From the NCBI GenBank assembly GCA_947504115.1, contig CANNGH010000001.1, positions 186,001 through 250,000 on the forward strand: DNA of 64,000 bases, in the 5' to 3' direction. Shown here piece by piece: positions 53,777 to 61,797 of this stretch. The translations under genes and the position numbers were made by a program. The notes beneath the pieces are model-generated. The model was given only the letters and a program-made list of their open reading frames with translations. It was not told the origin of the DNA and did not search any database. The DNA is from an uncultured Sedimentitalea sp. GTDB lineage: Bacteria > Pseudomonadota > Alphaproteobacteria > Rhodobacterales > Rhodobacteraceae. Position 1 is the first letter of the stretch. Each line of letters starts with the position of its first letter.

Positions 53777-54177
53777 GCGCGGAGGGCTGGATGGCCGCTT
53801 GGGCCGGGGCGACCCGTCCGAGAGGAAAGTCCGGACTCCCTGAAGCAACGGTGCCGGGTAACGCCCGGGCGGGGCAACCCGACGGAAAGCGCCACAGAAA
53901 ACAGACCGCCCCGGCAGGACCGGGGCAAGGGTGAAACGGTGGAGTAAGAGCCCACCGCGCCTCTGGCAACAGGGGCGGCACGGCAAGCCCCACCGGGAGC
54001 AATGCCAAATAGGATCCCCGCGCGGACTCCGGCAACGGGAAAACGTCCGCAAGCCCCGCTTCAGCCGGGGGGATCGGGTTGGCAGCTTGAGACGCATGGC
54101 GACATGCGTCCCAGAGGAATGGTCATCCAGGGGGCCACGCGCCCCCGGACAGAATCCGGCTTACAGGCCCTCCGCGC
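53777..54177 (+). ncRNA. rnpB: RNase P RNA (bacterial class A)
   Basis: About 400 bases. The 5' GCGCGGAGGGC pairs with 3' GCCCTCCGCGC (54167-54177) as helix P1. Conserved core elements are present: GAGGAAAGTCCGGAC (53822-53836), ACAGAAAACAGACCGCC, GGGTGAAACGGTGGAGTAAG, AGAGGAATGGTCATCC, and ACAGAATCCGGCTTACAGG (54150-54167). A T-run (54179-54183) follows. Ends are set by P1 pairing and may be off by a few bases. Confidence 0.95.
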
Positions 54178-54221
54178 GTTTTTCCGGCCTGATGCACTGG
54201 CCCGGAAGGGGCGAATCGCCC

Positions 54222-54249
54222 TTGACTTGGCCCCGCACGCGGGTAAAAG
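54222..54249 (+). promoter_or_regulatory. Probable rpmG promoter
   Basis: TTGACT (54222-54227), 16 bases, then TAAAAG (54244-54249). It lies 58 bases upstream of the rpmG ATG in the 130-base gap after rnpB. Confidence 0.45.
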
Positions 54250-54306
54250 CGCACCCTCATAGGATTTTACGAAAGGCCGCCGGTCTTTCGACGCAGGAGA
54301 GAAATC

Positions 54307-54474
54307 ATGGCGAAGCCGACCACCATCAAGATCCGTCTGAACTCGTCCGCGGGAACCGGGCATTTCTATGTCACCAAGAAAAACGCACGCACCATGACCG
54401 AAAAGATGACCGTGCGCAAATATGACCCCGTCGTCCGCAAGCACGTGGAATACAAGGAAGGCAAGATCAAGTAG
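54307..54474 (+). CDS. rpmG: Ribosomal protein bL33
   Basis: A 55-residue large-subunit protein: [20 protein letters not shown], then [13 protein letters not shown] and [18 protein letters not shown]. It is the Cys-free (C-minus) form of L33, typical of proteobacteria, without a zinc ribbon. GGAGAG lies upstream of ATG 54307. Followed by a terminator. Confidence 0.97.
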   Translation: MAKPTTIKIRLNSSAGTGHFYVTKKNARTMTEKMTVRKYDPVVRKHVEYKEGKIK

Positions 54475-54502
54475 GATCGCCCGCCTTTACGGATCGGCAC
54501 GG

Positions 54503-54528
54503 GGGTCGCGCGGGGCGCGGCCCTTTTT
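54503..54528 (+). terminator. Rho-independent terminator after rpmG
   Basis: Stem GGGTCGCG / CGCGGCCC (one T-G pair) with a five-base loop, followed by TTTTT (54524-54528). It ends the rpmG transcript before the convergent gene. Confidence 0.8.
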
Positions 54529-54547
54529 GCGTTTCCCGTCCGGTGGG

Positions 54548-55423
54548 TCAGGGGGCGATCAGACGCAGGCCCGGTATCTTGCGCAGGCGCTGCATGTCGG
54601 CATCATAGATTTCGGTCATCTCGTCCACCAGCGTGTCGGTCCAGCCGGGCAGGTTCAGTTCTTCTTCCAGTTGATCCTCCAGCGCGTATTCCTCGAGATA
54701 ATCCGCCATGACGTCGCGTTTGCGGGGTTCGCCCAGGTTCGGATAGCGCCGCAGATGGTCGCGAAAGCGTTTCATCCCCTCGCCCGAAATGATGGCGGCC
54801 AGCAGATCGAACGCGCCGGTGATTTTCTCGTCTTCGTGCAGCCCGGCCATTCCTTGAATGATGGCGGCCCAGACCAGCGGCGCATCCTCGTGACACCAGA
54901 CGGTCAGGGTGACATCGGGTGCCGCCTCATGGATGCGGGCCATGGTATCGGACCAGCGCAATTCACGCGGATCGCGCCCGGCAAGCCGTTCGTCCAGTTC
55001 GTCTTGCGTGACAGCGCCCAGCGTCGCGGGCAGAAAGCTGGCGGGATTGCGGATCGCCATGAAAACCTCGATCCGGTCGGACCTGAACAACTGCCGCAAT
55101 TGCGCCACGCGCTGTCCTGCCAGCGGATAAAGCTGCCCCTCGGCCACCGCGAAACGGGGCGAGCCGAAGAAATGGGCGTTGGACAGGATCACCCGATCGG
55201 CCTGTTCCTCGTCCAGTATGGCGTCCAGCAGCACGTCACGCGCATCGGGGGCGGGCGGGGCGGTTTGCAGGGCGTTGAACGCGGCCTTCAGCAAGGCGCG
55301 GTAACGACTCGGGCCGGGGACGGCCACGCCCTTCTTGCAGAAATCGTCCCGGTTGCGCAGCAGGCATTTCAGCAACCGATCCTCTTCGGTGTGATGGGCG
55401 CCCGGATGGAAAACGATGTGCAT
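54548..55423 (-). CDS. Uncharacterised protein, no recognised domain
   Basis: A 291-residue soluble protein starting MHIVFHPGAHHTEEDRLLKC. It has alternating hydrophobic strands (VILSNAHFFG, IEVFMAIRNPASFLPATL) that recall the nucleotide-binding core of sulfotransferase-like proteins, where the 5'-end strand and IRNP segment bind PAPS. The classical P-loop is not evident, so this is weak. I recall similar hypothetical proteins in Rhodobacterales. It is convergent with rpmG and divergent from the imu operon; the 135 bases upstream hold nothing clear apart from the LexA box. Confidence 0.7.
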   Translation of the reverse strand: MHIVFHPGAHHTEEDRLLKCLLRNRDDFCKKGVAVPGPSRYRALLKAAFNALQTAPPAPDARDVLLDAILDEEQADRVILSNAHFFGSPRFAVAEGQLYPLAGQRVAQLRQLFRSDRIEVFMAIRNPASFLPATLGAVTQDELDERLAGRDPRELRWSDTMARIHEAAPDVTLTVWCHEDAPLVWAAIIQGMAGLHEDEKITGAFDLLAAIISGEGMKRFRDHLRRYPNLGEPRKRDVMADYLEEYALEDQLEEELNLPGWTDTLVDEMTEIYDADMQRLRKIPGLRLIAP

Positions 55424-55558
55424 CTGTGCGTCTGCGATCCTGATTGCGCAAGGGTTTCATGCGCCTAGCGTTCAAGGCCGCCATCGTCAATGCGGCGCGC
55501 CTGCCTGTCGTCGCCGAAAATGCCGAAAGCACATTGGCGAATCGGGATTCCCGAATTA

Positions 55559-55573
55559 GAACATATAGGGAAC
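55559..55573. promoter_or_regulatory. LexA (SOS) box
   Basis: GAAC-ATATAGG-GAAC, which read on the other strand is GTTC-N7-GTTC, the direct-repeat LexA site of alphaproteobacteria. It ends 16 bases before the imuA start, so LexA bound here would block the promoter or early transcript of imuA-imuB-dnaE2. Confidence 0.88.
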
Positions 55574-55589
55574 AAACTCAGGATCATCT

Positions 55590-56264
55590 GTGAAGTGTAT
55601 GTCTGCACTTTTACCTCGACACATACCCCGGACGGACAGGAATCCGACCTTGTTCAGGGCCGCCACCCTGTCCGAGGTTTTTCCCACGACCGTGATGGAT
55701 GCCGGGGCGCTTCGGTTCGTTTTGACGCGGATCCGATCCCGCACCGGTCCCGTTCTCTGGGTGCAGGACCGGCTGTCGCGGAAAGAGGCCGGCCACCCCT
55801 ATCTGCCGGAGCTTTCCCTGCTGCGGGTGGATGTGACGCGTGCCGTGGATGTTCTTCGTGCGATGGAAGACGGGCTGCGCTGCAAGGGGTTGTCGGCGGT
55901 GATCGGCGAGATCTGGGGCAATCCCTGTGCGCTGGATTTCACCGCCACCAAACGGCTGGCGATGCGCTCGGAGTCCGGCGATATCCCCTGCTGGCTGATC
56001 CGCCGCGCCGCCAGCCCCGATCTGAGCGCCGCGCGCGAGCGTTGGCGCGTGACGTCGCTGCCATCGGCCCCGCACCCGGACGATCCGGCCGCCCCCGGCG
56101 ATCCGTGCTGGCGGGTGGAACTGTTCCGCTCGCGCTATGCACGTCCCGGCGAATGGGTGGCCAGTTATGACAGCGCGGCGGATCGTGTCGATTTTTCTGC
56201 CCCATTTCGCGATGGAGCGCTGGCAAAGGGTGAAGGAGCGCGCGAACGACGCGCCGCCGGATGA
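55590..56264 (+). CDS. imuA: ImuA, SOS mutasome protein
   Basis: A 224-residue RecA/SulA-like protein of the ImuA family. ALRFVLTRIRSRTGPVLWVQDRLSRKEAG near residue 45, RAVDVLRAMEDGLRCKGLSAVIGEIWG, then TATKRLAMRSESGDIPCWLIR. Along with ImuB and DnaE2 it supports damage-induced mutagenesis. The GTG at 55590 has AGGA six bases upstream; ATG 55599 is the alternative. The 3' end overlaps imuB by 98 bases. Confidence 0.85.
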   Translation: MKCMSALLPRHIPRTDRNPTLFRAATLSEVFPTTVMDAGALRFVLTRIRSRTGPVLWVQDRLSRKEAGHPYLPELSLLRVDVTRAVDVLRAMEDGLRCKGLSAVIGEIWGNPCALDFTATKRLAMRSESGDIPCWLIRRAASPDLSAARERWRVTSLPSAPHPDDPAAPGDPCWRVELFRSRYARPGEWVASYDSAADRVDFSAPFRDGALAKGEGARERRAAG

Positions 56265-57699
56265 CATGCCGGTGGTTCTGGCGACCGAGGGGCCGCACGG
56301 GCCCGTCATCCACGCCGCGAACCGTGCGGCCCGGATCGCGGGGATCGCCGCGGGCGCGCGGGTGGTCGATATGCGCGCGGTCTGTCCCGACCTGCGGGTG
56401 GAATACGCCGACGTGGCGGGCGACCGCGTGGCGCTTGGGCGGCTGGTGCTCTGGGCGCGGCGCTGGTGTCCGTGGACGGCCGCCGATGGCGCGGATGGGA
56501 TGGTGCTGGACACCACCGGCTCGGATCATCTTCTGGGGGGGGAGGCTTCCATGCTGGACGAGATGGAAACCCGGCTTTCCCAACTGGGTCTGAGCGCAAA
56601 GCTGGCGATTGCGCCGACATGGGGGGCCGCCTGGGCGCTGGCGCGATACGGACCGGTGCGGGCAATCTGCGGCGCTGATGAAATCTCGGCTCAGCTTGCG
56701 CCCTTGCCGGTCTCTGCGCTGCGCTTGAGCGGGGAAACCGTGCTGTTGCTGCGCCGTCTGGGGCTGAAAACCATCGGCGCCCTGACCGATGTGCCGCGTC
56801 TGCCGCTGACCCGGCGTTTCGCGCGCAGCGGTTTGCAGGACAATCCGGTGCTGCGGCTGGATCAGGCCATGGGGCGTCTGGGCGAACCGATTTCCAGCGC
56901 CGAAGCTGCGCCGCGCTTTCAGGTGCACCGCCCGCTGCCCGAGCCGATCGCGGACCCGACGCCATATCTGCCCGACCTGTGCCGCGATCTTTGCGCGCAA
57001 CTGGCCGGGGCGGGGTTCGGCTGCCGCCGCCTGCATCTGACCGTCTATCGCACCGATGGCGAGATCAGCACGGTCGGGGTTGCCACATCGGCGCCCAGCC
57101 GCGACGCGGATCATCTGCTGCGCCTGTTCGACGACAAGCTGGAGCGTATCGATCCCGGTTTCGGTTTCGACCAGATCACGCTGGAGGCCGGCACCGTCGA
57201 GAAGATCGACATCGTCCAGACCCGGCTGGATGGCGAAGCCGACGAAGACCTGCACCTGACGCGCCTTGTCGACCGTTTGACCGCCCGGTTCGGGTCGCGT
57301 TCGGTGACCCGTCCGGTCTGGCGCGAAAGCCATGTGCCGGAACGCGCCGAAAGCTGGAGCAGCGCCCTTGCCGATGTGCGGACCCTGCCGCGCCCGACGC
57401 CGAAGGAACGCCCGATCCGCCTGCTGCATCCCCCCGAGGAGGTGCGGGTGTTCTACGCCGTGCCCGAAGGGCCGCCGGCGCAGTTCGTCTGGCGGCGCCA
57501 GACCCTGCGTGTCGCCCGCTATGCCGGCCCGGAGCGGATCGCGCCGGAATGGTGGCAGGATCGTCCGGGCACACGGCTGCGGGATTATTTCAAGATCGAG
57601 GTCCAGAGCGGCCAGCGGTTCTGGCTCTATCGCGAAGGCTTGCACGGCGACGGGCGCGGCGGCGATCCGCGCTGGTTCGTGCACGGGATGTTCGCCTGA
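56167..57699 (+). CDS. imuB: ImuB, catalytically inactive Y-family polymerase homologue
   Basis: A 510-residue Y-family-like protein (MTARRIVSIFLPHFAMERW...). The segment that should carry the catalytic Asp-x-Asp of active Y polymerases reads IFLPHF, and no DE pair is seen at the second site, so it is a scaffold. A C-terminal region with RRQTLRVARYAGPERIAPEWW and LYREG ends the protein. ImuB links ImuA and DnaE2 to the beta clamp. ATG 56167 is likelier than ATG 56137. The stop overlaps the dnaE2 ATG. Confidence 0.9.
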   Translation: MTARRIVSIFLPHFAMERWQRVKERANDAPPDDMPVVLATEGPHGPVIHAANRAARIAGIAAGARVVDMRAVCPDLRVEYADVAGDRVALGRLVLWARRWCPWTAADGADGMVLDTTGSDHLLGGEASMLDEMETRLSQLGLSAKLAIAPTWGAAWALARYGPVRAICGADEISAQLAPLPVSALRLSGETVLLLRRLGLKTIGALTDVPRLPLTRRFARSGLQDNPVLRLDQAMGRLGEPISSAEAAPRFQVHRPLPEPIADPTPYLPDLCRDLCAQLAGAGFGCRRLHLTVYRTDGEISTVGVATSAPSRDADHLLRLFDDKLERIDPGFGFDQITLEAGTVEKIDIVQTRLDGEADEDLHLTRLVDRLTARFGSRSVTRPVWRESHVPERAESWSSALADVRTLPRPTPKERPIRLLHPPEEVRVFYAVPEGPPAQFVWRRQTLRVARYAGPERIAPEWWQDRPGTRLRDYFKIEVQSGQRFWLYREGLHGDGRGGDPRWFVHGMFA

Positions 57700-60600
57700 T
57701 GCCCGAGATTGACGATCGCCGCCCAAGACGCAGTTTGCCGGACGAGGGTTTCACGCCGAATCCGCGCACGTCCTATGTGGAATTGGGCGTCACCAGTTGT
57801 TTCTCGTTTTTGCGCGGCGCGTCGGACGCCGTGGATCTGACGGCGACCGCCTCGGCGCAAGGGTATGACGCCATCGGTATCGCCGATCTCAACACGATGG
57901 CCGGGGTGGTGCGGCTGCACGCCGAGGCGAAGAAAGCCTGCCTGCGCCCGGTGATCGGCTGCCGGTTGCAACTGGCGACGGACGAGACGTTTCTGGCCTA
58001 TCCCCGCGACCGGGCCGCCTATGGCCGGCTGTGCACGCTGCTGTCCAAGGGCAAGATGCATGATCTGAACGGCAAATGGCAGGCGAAAGGAATATGCGAC
58101 ATCTCGCTGGAGGATCTGGCGGCGCATGTCGAGGACGTGCAACTGATCCTCGTGCCCGGTGAGGATCTTTCCCGTCTTCAAGCTGATCTACCGCGCCTGA
58201 CCCGCGCCTTGCCCGGCCTGCGTCATATCGCGGCCAGCCATCTCTATCGCGGTGATGATAGGGCGCGGATCAATCGGCTGGATCGGTTGGCACGCCAGCA
58301 TGGCCTGTCGATCCTTGCCACGAACGACGTGCATTATCACGCGCCGGATCGCCGCCCGCTTCAGGATGTGATGACCTGCATCCTGCACAAGACCACCGTG
58401 GCGCGGGCCGGGTTCCTGCTGAACGCCAATGCCGAACGTCACCTGAAATCCCCCGACCAGATGCAGCGCCTGTTCGCCGACTGGCCCCACGCCATCCGCG
58501 CCACACGCGAGGTGGCCGATGCCTGCGATTTCGACCTGACTCAACTTGCCTATGAATACCCGAAAGAGACCGTGCCCGAGGACCGCACCCCGCAGGAATA
58601 TCTGGAGGAACTGACCTGGAAGGGGGCGGCGTGGCGTTATCCTGACGGTATTCCCGACAAGACCCGCGCCACGCTGGGCAAGGAACTGGCGATGATCGCC
58701 CGGCTGGATATCGCGCAGTATTTCCTGACCATCCACGATATCATCACCTTCGCCCGTCACGAGGTCAGCCCGCCCATCCTGTGTCAGGGGCGCGGTTCGG
58801 CGGCGAATTCCGCCGTCTGCTACGTGCTGGGCATCACCGCGGTGGACCCCGCCAAACACGATCTGCTGTTCGAGCGGTTCATCTCGGAGGAACGCAGGGA
58901 GCCGCCCGATATCGACGTCGATTTCGAACATGAGCGGCGCGAGCAGGTGATCCAGCATATTTACGGGAAATACGGCCGCGACCGCGCCGGGCTGTGCGCG
59001 ACGGTCATTCACTATCGCCCCCGCATGGCTATTCGCGAAGTGGGCAAGGCCATGGGGCTGGGCGAGGATGTCACCTCGGCGCTGGCGAAAACCATCTGGG
59101 GCAGCGCCGGGCGCGAGGTTGGTTTGAAAGAGGCGGCAGAGGCCGGGCTGGACCTGCGCGATCCGCTGCTGGCGCGTGCCGTGAAACTGGCCGACCAGAT
59201 GATCGGGATGCCACGCCATCTGTCCCAGCATGTGGGCGGCTTCATCCTGACCGAAGGGCCGCTGAGCGCCACCGTGCCCATCGGCAATGGTGCGATGCCC
59301 GAGCGCAGCTTCATCGAATGGGACAAGGATGACATCGACGAATTGCGCATCCTCAAGATCGATGTGCTGGCGCTGGGCATGCTGACCTGCATCCGCAAGG
59401 CGTTCGATCTGATCGAGGCGCATCATGGCAGGACATACCGGCTGGCCACCGTGCCCAAGGAAGATCCGGCAGTATATGACATGCTGTGCAAGGGCGACAG
59501 TATCGGCGTGTTTCAGGTCGAAAGCCGGGCGCAGATGAACATGCTGCCGCGCCTGCGCCCGCGCTGTTTCTACGATCTGGTGATCGAGGTCGCCATCGTC
59601 CGCCCCGGCCCGATCCAAGGCGACATGGTGCATCCCTATCTGCGCCGTCGCAGCGGCAAGGAACCTGACGAATATCCCTCGCCCGGCCCTGAACATGATC
59701 CTGATGAGTTGAAAAACATCCTGAAACGCACCCTTGGCGTGCCGATCTTTCAGGAACAGGCGATGAAGATCGCGATGGTCGCGGCGCGGTTTTCCTCGCT
59801 CGAGGCCAATGAACTGCGCAAGGCGATGGCCACTTTCCGCTCGCGCGGGACCATCGGTGCGCTTGAGGAAAAGATGGTCGGACGCATGATCGAGCGCGGT
59901 TACGATCCCGAATTCGCCGCCCGCTGTTTCAACCAGATCAAGGGGTTCGGCGATTACGGCTTTCCCGAAAGCCACGCGGCCAGCTTTGCCTTGCTGGTCT
60001 ATATCTCAAGCTGGATCAAGCATCATTACCCGGATGCGTTCTGCGCCGCGCTGCTGAACTCGCAGCCGATGGGGTTCTATGCCCCGGCCCAGATCGTGCG
60101 CGACGCGCGCGAACACGGGGTCGAGATACGCCCGCCGGATGTGAATTTCAGCGATTGGGACAATACGCTGGAACCTTCCGGGCCCGGCACATTCGCGATG
60201 CGTCTGGGGCTGCGGCAGGTCGATGGCATCAGGCGCGACGCCGCTGAGCGGGTCATGGATGCGCGCACTACACCGTTCACCGACCTGGAAGATCTGAAAA
60301 CCCGCGTCGGGATCAACACCGCCACGATCCGCAGGCTTGCCGCCGCCGACGGATTCCGCTCGATGGCGCTGGATCGGCGCGCGGCGCTGTGGGAGGCGCG
60401 CGCGCTGAAGGACGCGCCGGACCTGCCGCTGTTCACCCTGTCCGATACGCGGGACGAGGGCGGGGAAATGGCCGTCACCCTGCCGGAAATGCCGCAATGC
60501 GAACACGTCGTGGCAGATTACCAGACCCTGCGCCTGTCGCTGAAGGCGCATCCGATGTCCTTTCTGCGCGCCAGCATGACGCGGCAGGGCCATGCCTGCG

Positions 60601-60995
60601 CGCGCGATCTGGGCCGGATGCGCAACGGAGCGCGGGTTTCGCTGGCCGGTCTGGTCCTGATCCGCCAGCGCCCCGGCAGCGCCAAGGGAGTCTGTTTCAT
60701 CACGATCGAGGACGAAACCGGGGTGGCGAACCTTGTCGTCTGGCCCAAGGTGATGGCGCAATACCGCAAGATCATCATGCGCGCCGGGCTGATCCATGTG
60801 CAGGGTATCGTGCAGCGGGACGAGAATGTCATTCACGTGGTCGCGCATGATCTGGAAAACCGCAGCGACGCGCTGGAGCGGTTGGCAAAAGATCCCGAGG
60901 CGCGCGCCGGACCCATGGAACAGGGGGCCTGCGCACCAATGCAGCGCCATCCGCGCGACGTGCGCGTCATCCCCAAATCGCGGGATTTCCATTGA
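57699..60995 (+). CDS. dnaE2: DnaE2, error-prone C-family DNA polymerase
   Basis: A 1098-residue DNA polymerase III alpha-like enzyme. It has a PHP domain at the N terminus (YVELGVTSCFSFLRGASDA, IGIADLNTMAGVVR), catalytic aspartates in PDIDVDFEHERRE, GRGSAANSAVCYVLGIT, and a late OB fold (FITIEDETGVANLVVWP). DnaE2 is about 1050-1100 residues, shorter than replicative DnaE. Third gene of the LexA-controlled imu operon; it performs translesion synthesis after damage. Confidence 0.96.
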   Translation: MPEIDDRRPRRSLPDEGFTPNPRTSYVELGVTSCFSFLRGASDAVDLTATASAQGYDAIGIADLNTMAGVVRLHAEAKKACLRPVIGCRLQLATDETFLAYPRDRAAYGRLCTLLSKGKMHDLNGKWQAKGICDISLEDLAAHVEDVQLILVPGEDLSRLQADLPRLTRALPGLRHIAASHLYRGDDRARINRLDRLARQHGLSILATNDVHYHAPDRRPLQDVMTCILHKTTVARAGFLLNANAERHLKSPDQMQRLFADWPHAIRATREVADACDFDLTQLAYEYPKETVPEDRTPQEYLEELTWKGAAWRYPDGIPDKTRATLGKELAMIARLDIAQYFLTIHDIITFARHEVSPPILCQGRGSAANSAVCYVLGITAVDPAKHDLLFERFISEERREPPDIDVDFEHERREQVIQHIYGKYGRDRAGLCATVIHYRPRMAIREVGKAMGLGEDVTSALAKTIWGSAGREVGLKEAAEAGLDLRDPLLARAVKLADQMIGMPRHLSQHVGGFILTEGPLSATVPIGNGAMPERSFIEWDKDDIDELRILKIDVLALGMLTCIRKAFDLIEAHHGRTYRLATVPKEDPAVYDMLCKGDSIGVFQVESRAQMNMLPRLRPRCFYDLVIEVAIVRPGPIQGDMVHPYLRRRSGKEPDEYPSPGPEHDPDELKNILKRTLGVPIFQEQAMKIAMVAARFSSLEANELRKAMATFRSRGTIGALEEKMVGRMIERGYDPEFAARCFNQIKGFGDYGFPESHAASFALLVYISSWIKHHYPDAFCAALLNSQPMGFYAPAQIVRDAREHGVEIRPPDVNFSDWDNTLEPSGPGTFAMRLGLRQVDGIRRDAAERVMDARTTPFTDLEDLKTRVGINTATIRRLAAADGFRSMALDRRAALWEARALKDAPDLPLFTLSDTRDEGGEMAVTLPEMPQCEHVVADYQTLRLSLKAHPMSFLRASMTRQGHACARDLGRMRNGARVSLAGLVLIRQRPGSAKGVCFITIEDETGVANLVVWPKVMAQYRKIIMRAGLIHVQGIVQRDENVIHVVAHDLENRSDALERLAKDPEARAGPMEQGACAPMQRHPRDVRVIPKSRDFH

Positions 60996-61092
60996 ATCTC
61001 AATGACTGACTGCTTGACGTTCCACCGGAGAATGGCCGAAGGTGGCGGAACGGACCCCGGACCCGCGCGCTCAGCCGAAAAGGAGTTTATCC

Positions 61093-61794
61093 ATGTCCAC
61101 TCGCGATTTCCGCACGACGCGCCGCCAGTTCCTGACCGGCGGGGCAGCAGGTGCCGCGCTTTCCACCGTCGCCCGTCCGCTTGCCGCGCAGGAGCCTCCG
61201 GTTCCGCTGGAGCAGTATCGGGCCGAATATTTCAATGCCGCCGAATGGGCCTTCATCATGGCCGCGACCGCGCGGTTGATCCCGGCGGACGGCGACGGCC
61301 CCGGCGCGCTGGAAACCCGCGTGCCGGTCTTCATCGACCGCGAGATGGCGGGCGAGTTCGGGCAGGCGGCCACGTGGTATATGGAAGGCCCGTACCAGCC
61401 CGATGCCGCACCCCTGTTCGGCTATCAGTCTCCGCTGACGCCTGCGGAGGTGTATCGCGGCGGGATCAGCGCTTTCAACGACTGGTGCGAGCGTCACCAT
61501 GACGCCGCGTTCGCCGATCTCGACGCCGACGCGCAGGACGAAGCGTTGAGCGCGCTGGACAGCGGCGAGGTGCCCCTTGAACCCGAGTTGCGGGATTTCT
61601 TCGATCTGCTGCTGCAGAACACGAAAGAGGGCTATTTCGCCGATCCGAAACATGGCGGCAATCACGAAATGGCGTCGTGGGTCTATATCGGCTTTCCCGG
61701 TGCGCGGGCCAGCTTTCTCGAGTGGACGGACCCGTCCAAGGACAACGTGCCCTACCCGCTGGGGCCGGTCTCCATCGCAGGCGAAAGGGCGTAA
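61093..61794 (+). CDS. Gluconate 2-dehydrogenase subunit 3-like protein (Tat)
   Basis: A 233-residue small subunit. It has a twin-arginine signal (TTRRQFLTGGAAGAALSTVA, residues 8-27, cleavage near PLAAQ), then EWAFIMAATARLIPADGDGPG and FFDLLLQNTKEGYFADPKHGG, typical of subunit 3 of gluconate/FAD-glucose dehydrogenases. It forms a heterodimer with the flavoprotein and likely carries it through the Tat pore. ATG 61093 has GGAG upstream; the extension in frame was rejected. Three bases separate it from the next gene. Confidence 0.92.
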   Translation: MSTRDFRTTRRQFLTGGAAGAALSTVARPLAAQEPPVPLEQYRAEYFNAAEWAFIMAATARLIPADGDGPGALETRVPVFIDREMAGEFGQAATWYMEGPYQPDAAPLFGYQSPLTPAEVYRGGISAFNDWCERHHDAAFADLDADAQDEALSALDSGEVPLEPELRDFFDLLLQNTKEGYFADPKHGGNHEMASWVYIGFPGARASFLEWTDPSKDNVPYPLGPVSIAGERA

Positions 61795-61797
61795 ATC

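Noticed and set aside
56979-60995. A 1338-codon frame suggesting an extended DnaE2
   Set aside because: Codons before 57699 lie inside imuB in another frame and are Arg-rich nonsense. The DnaE2 N terminus begins at ATG 57699.
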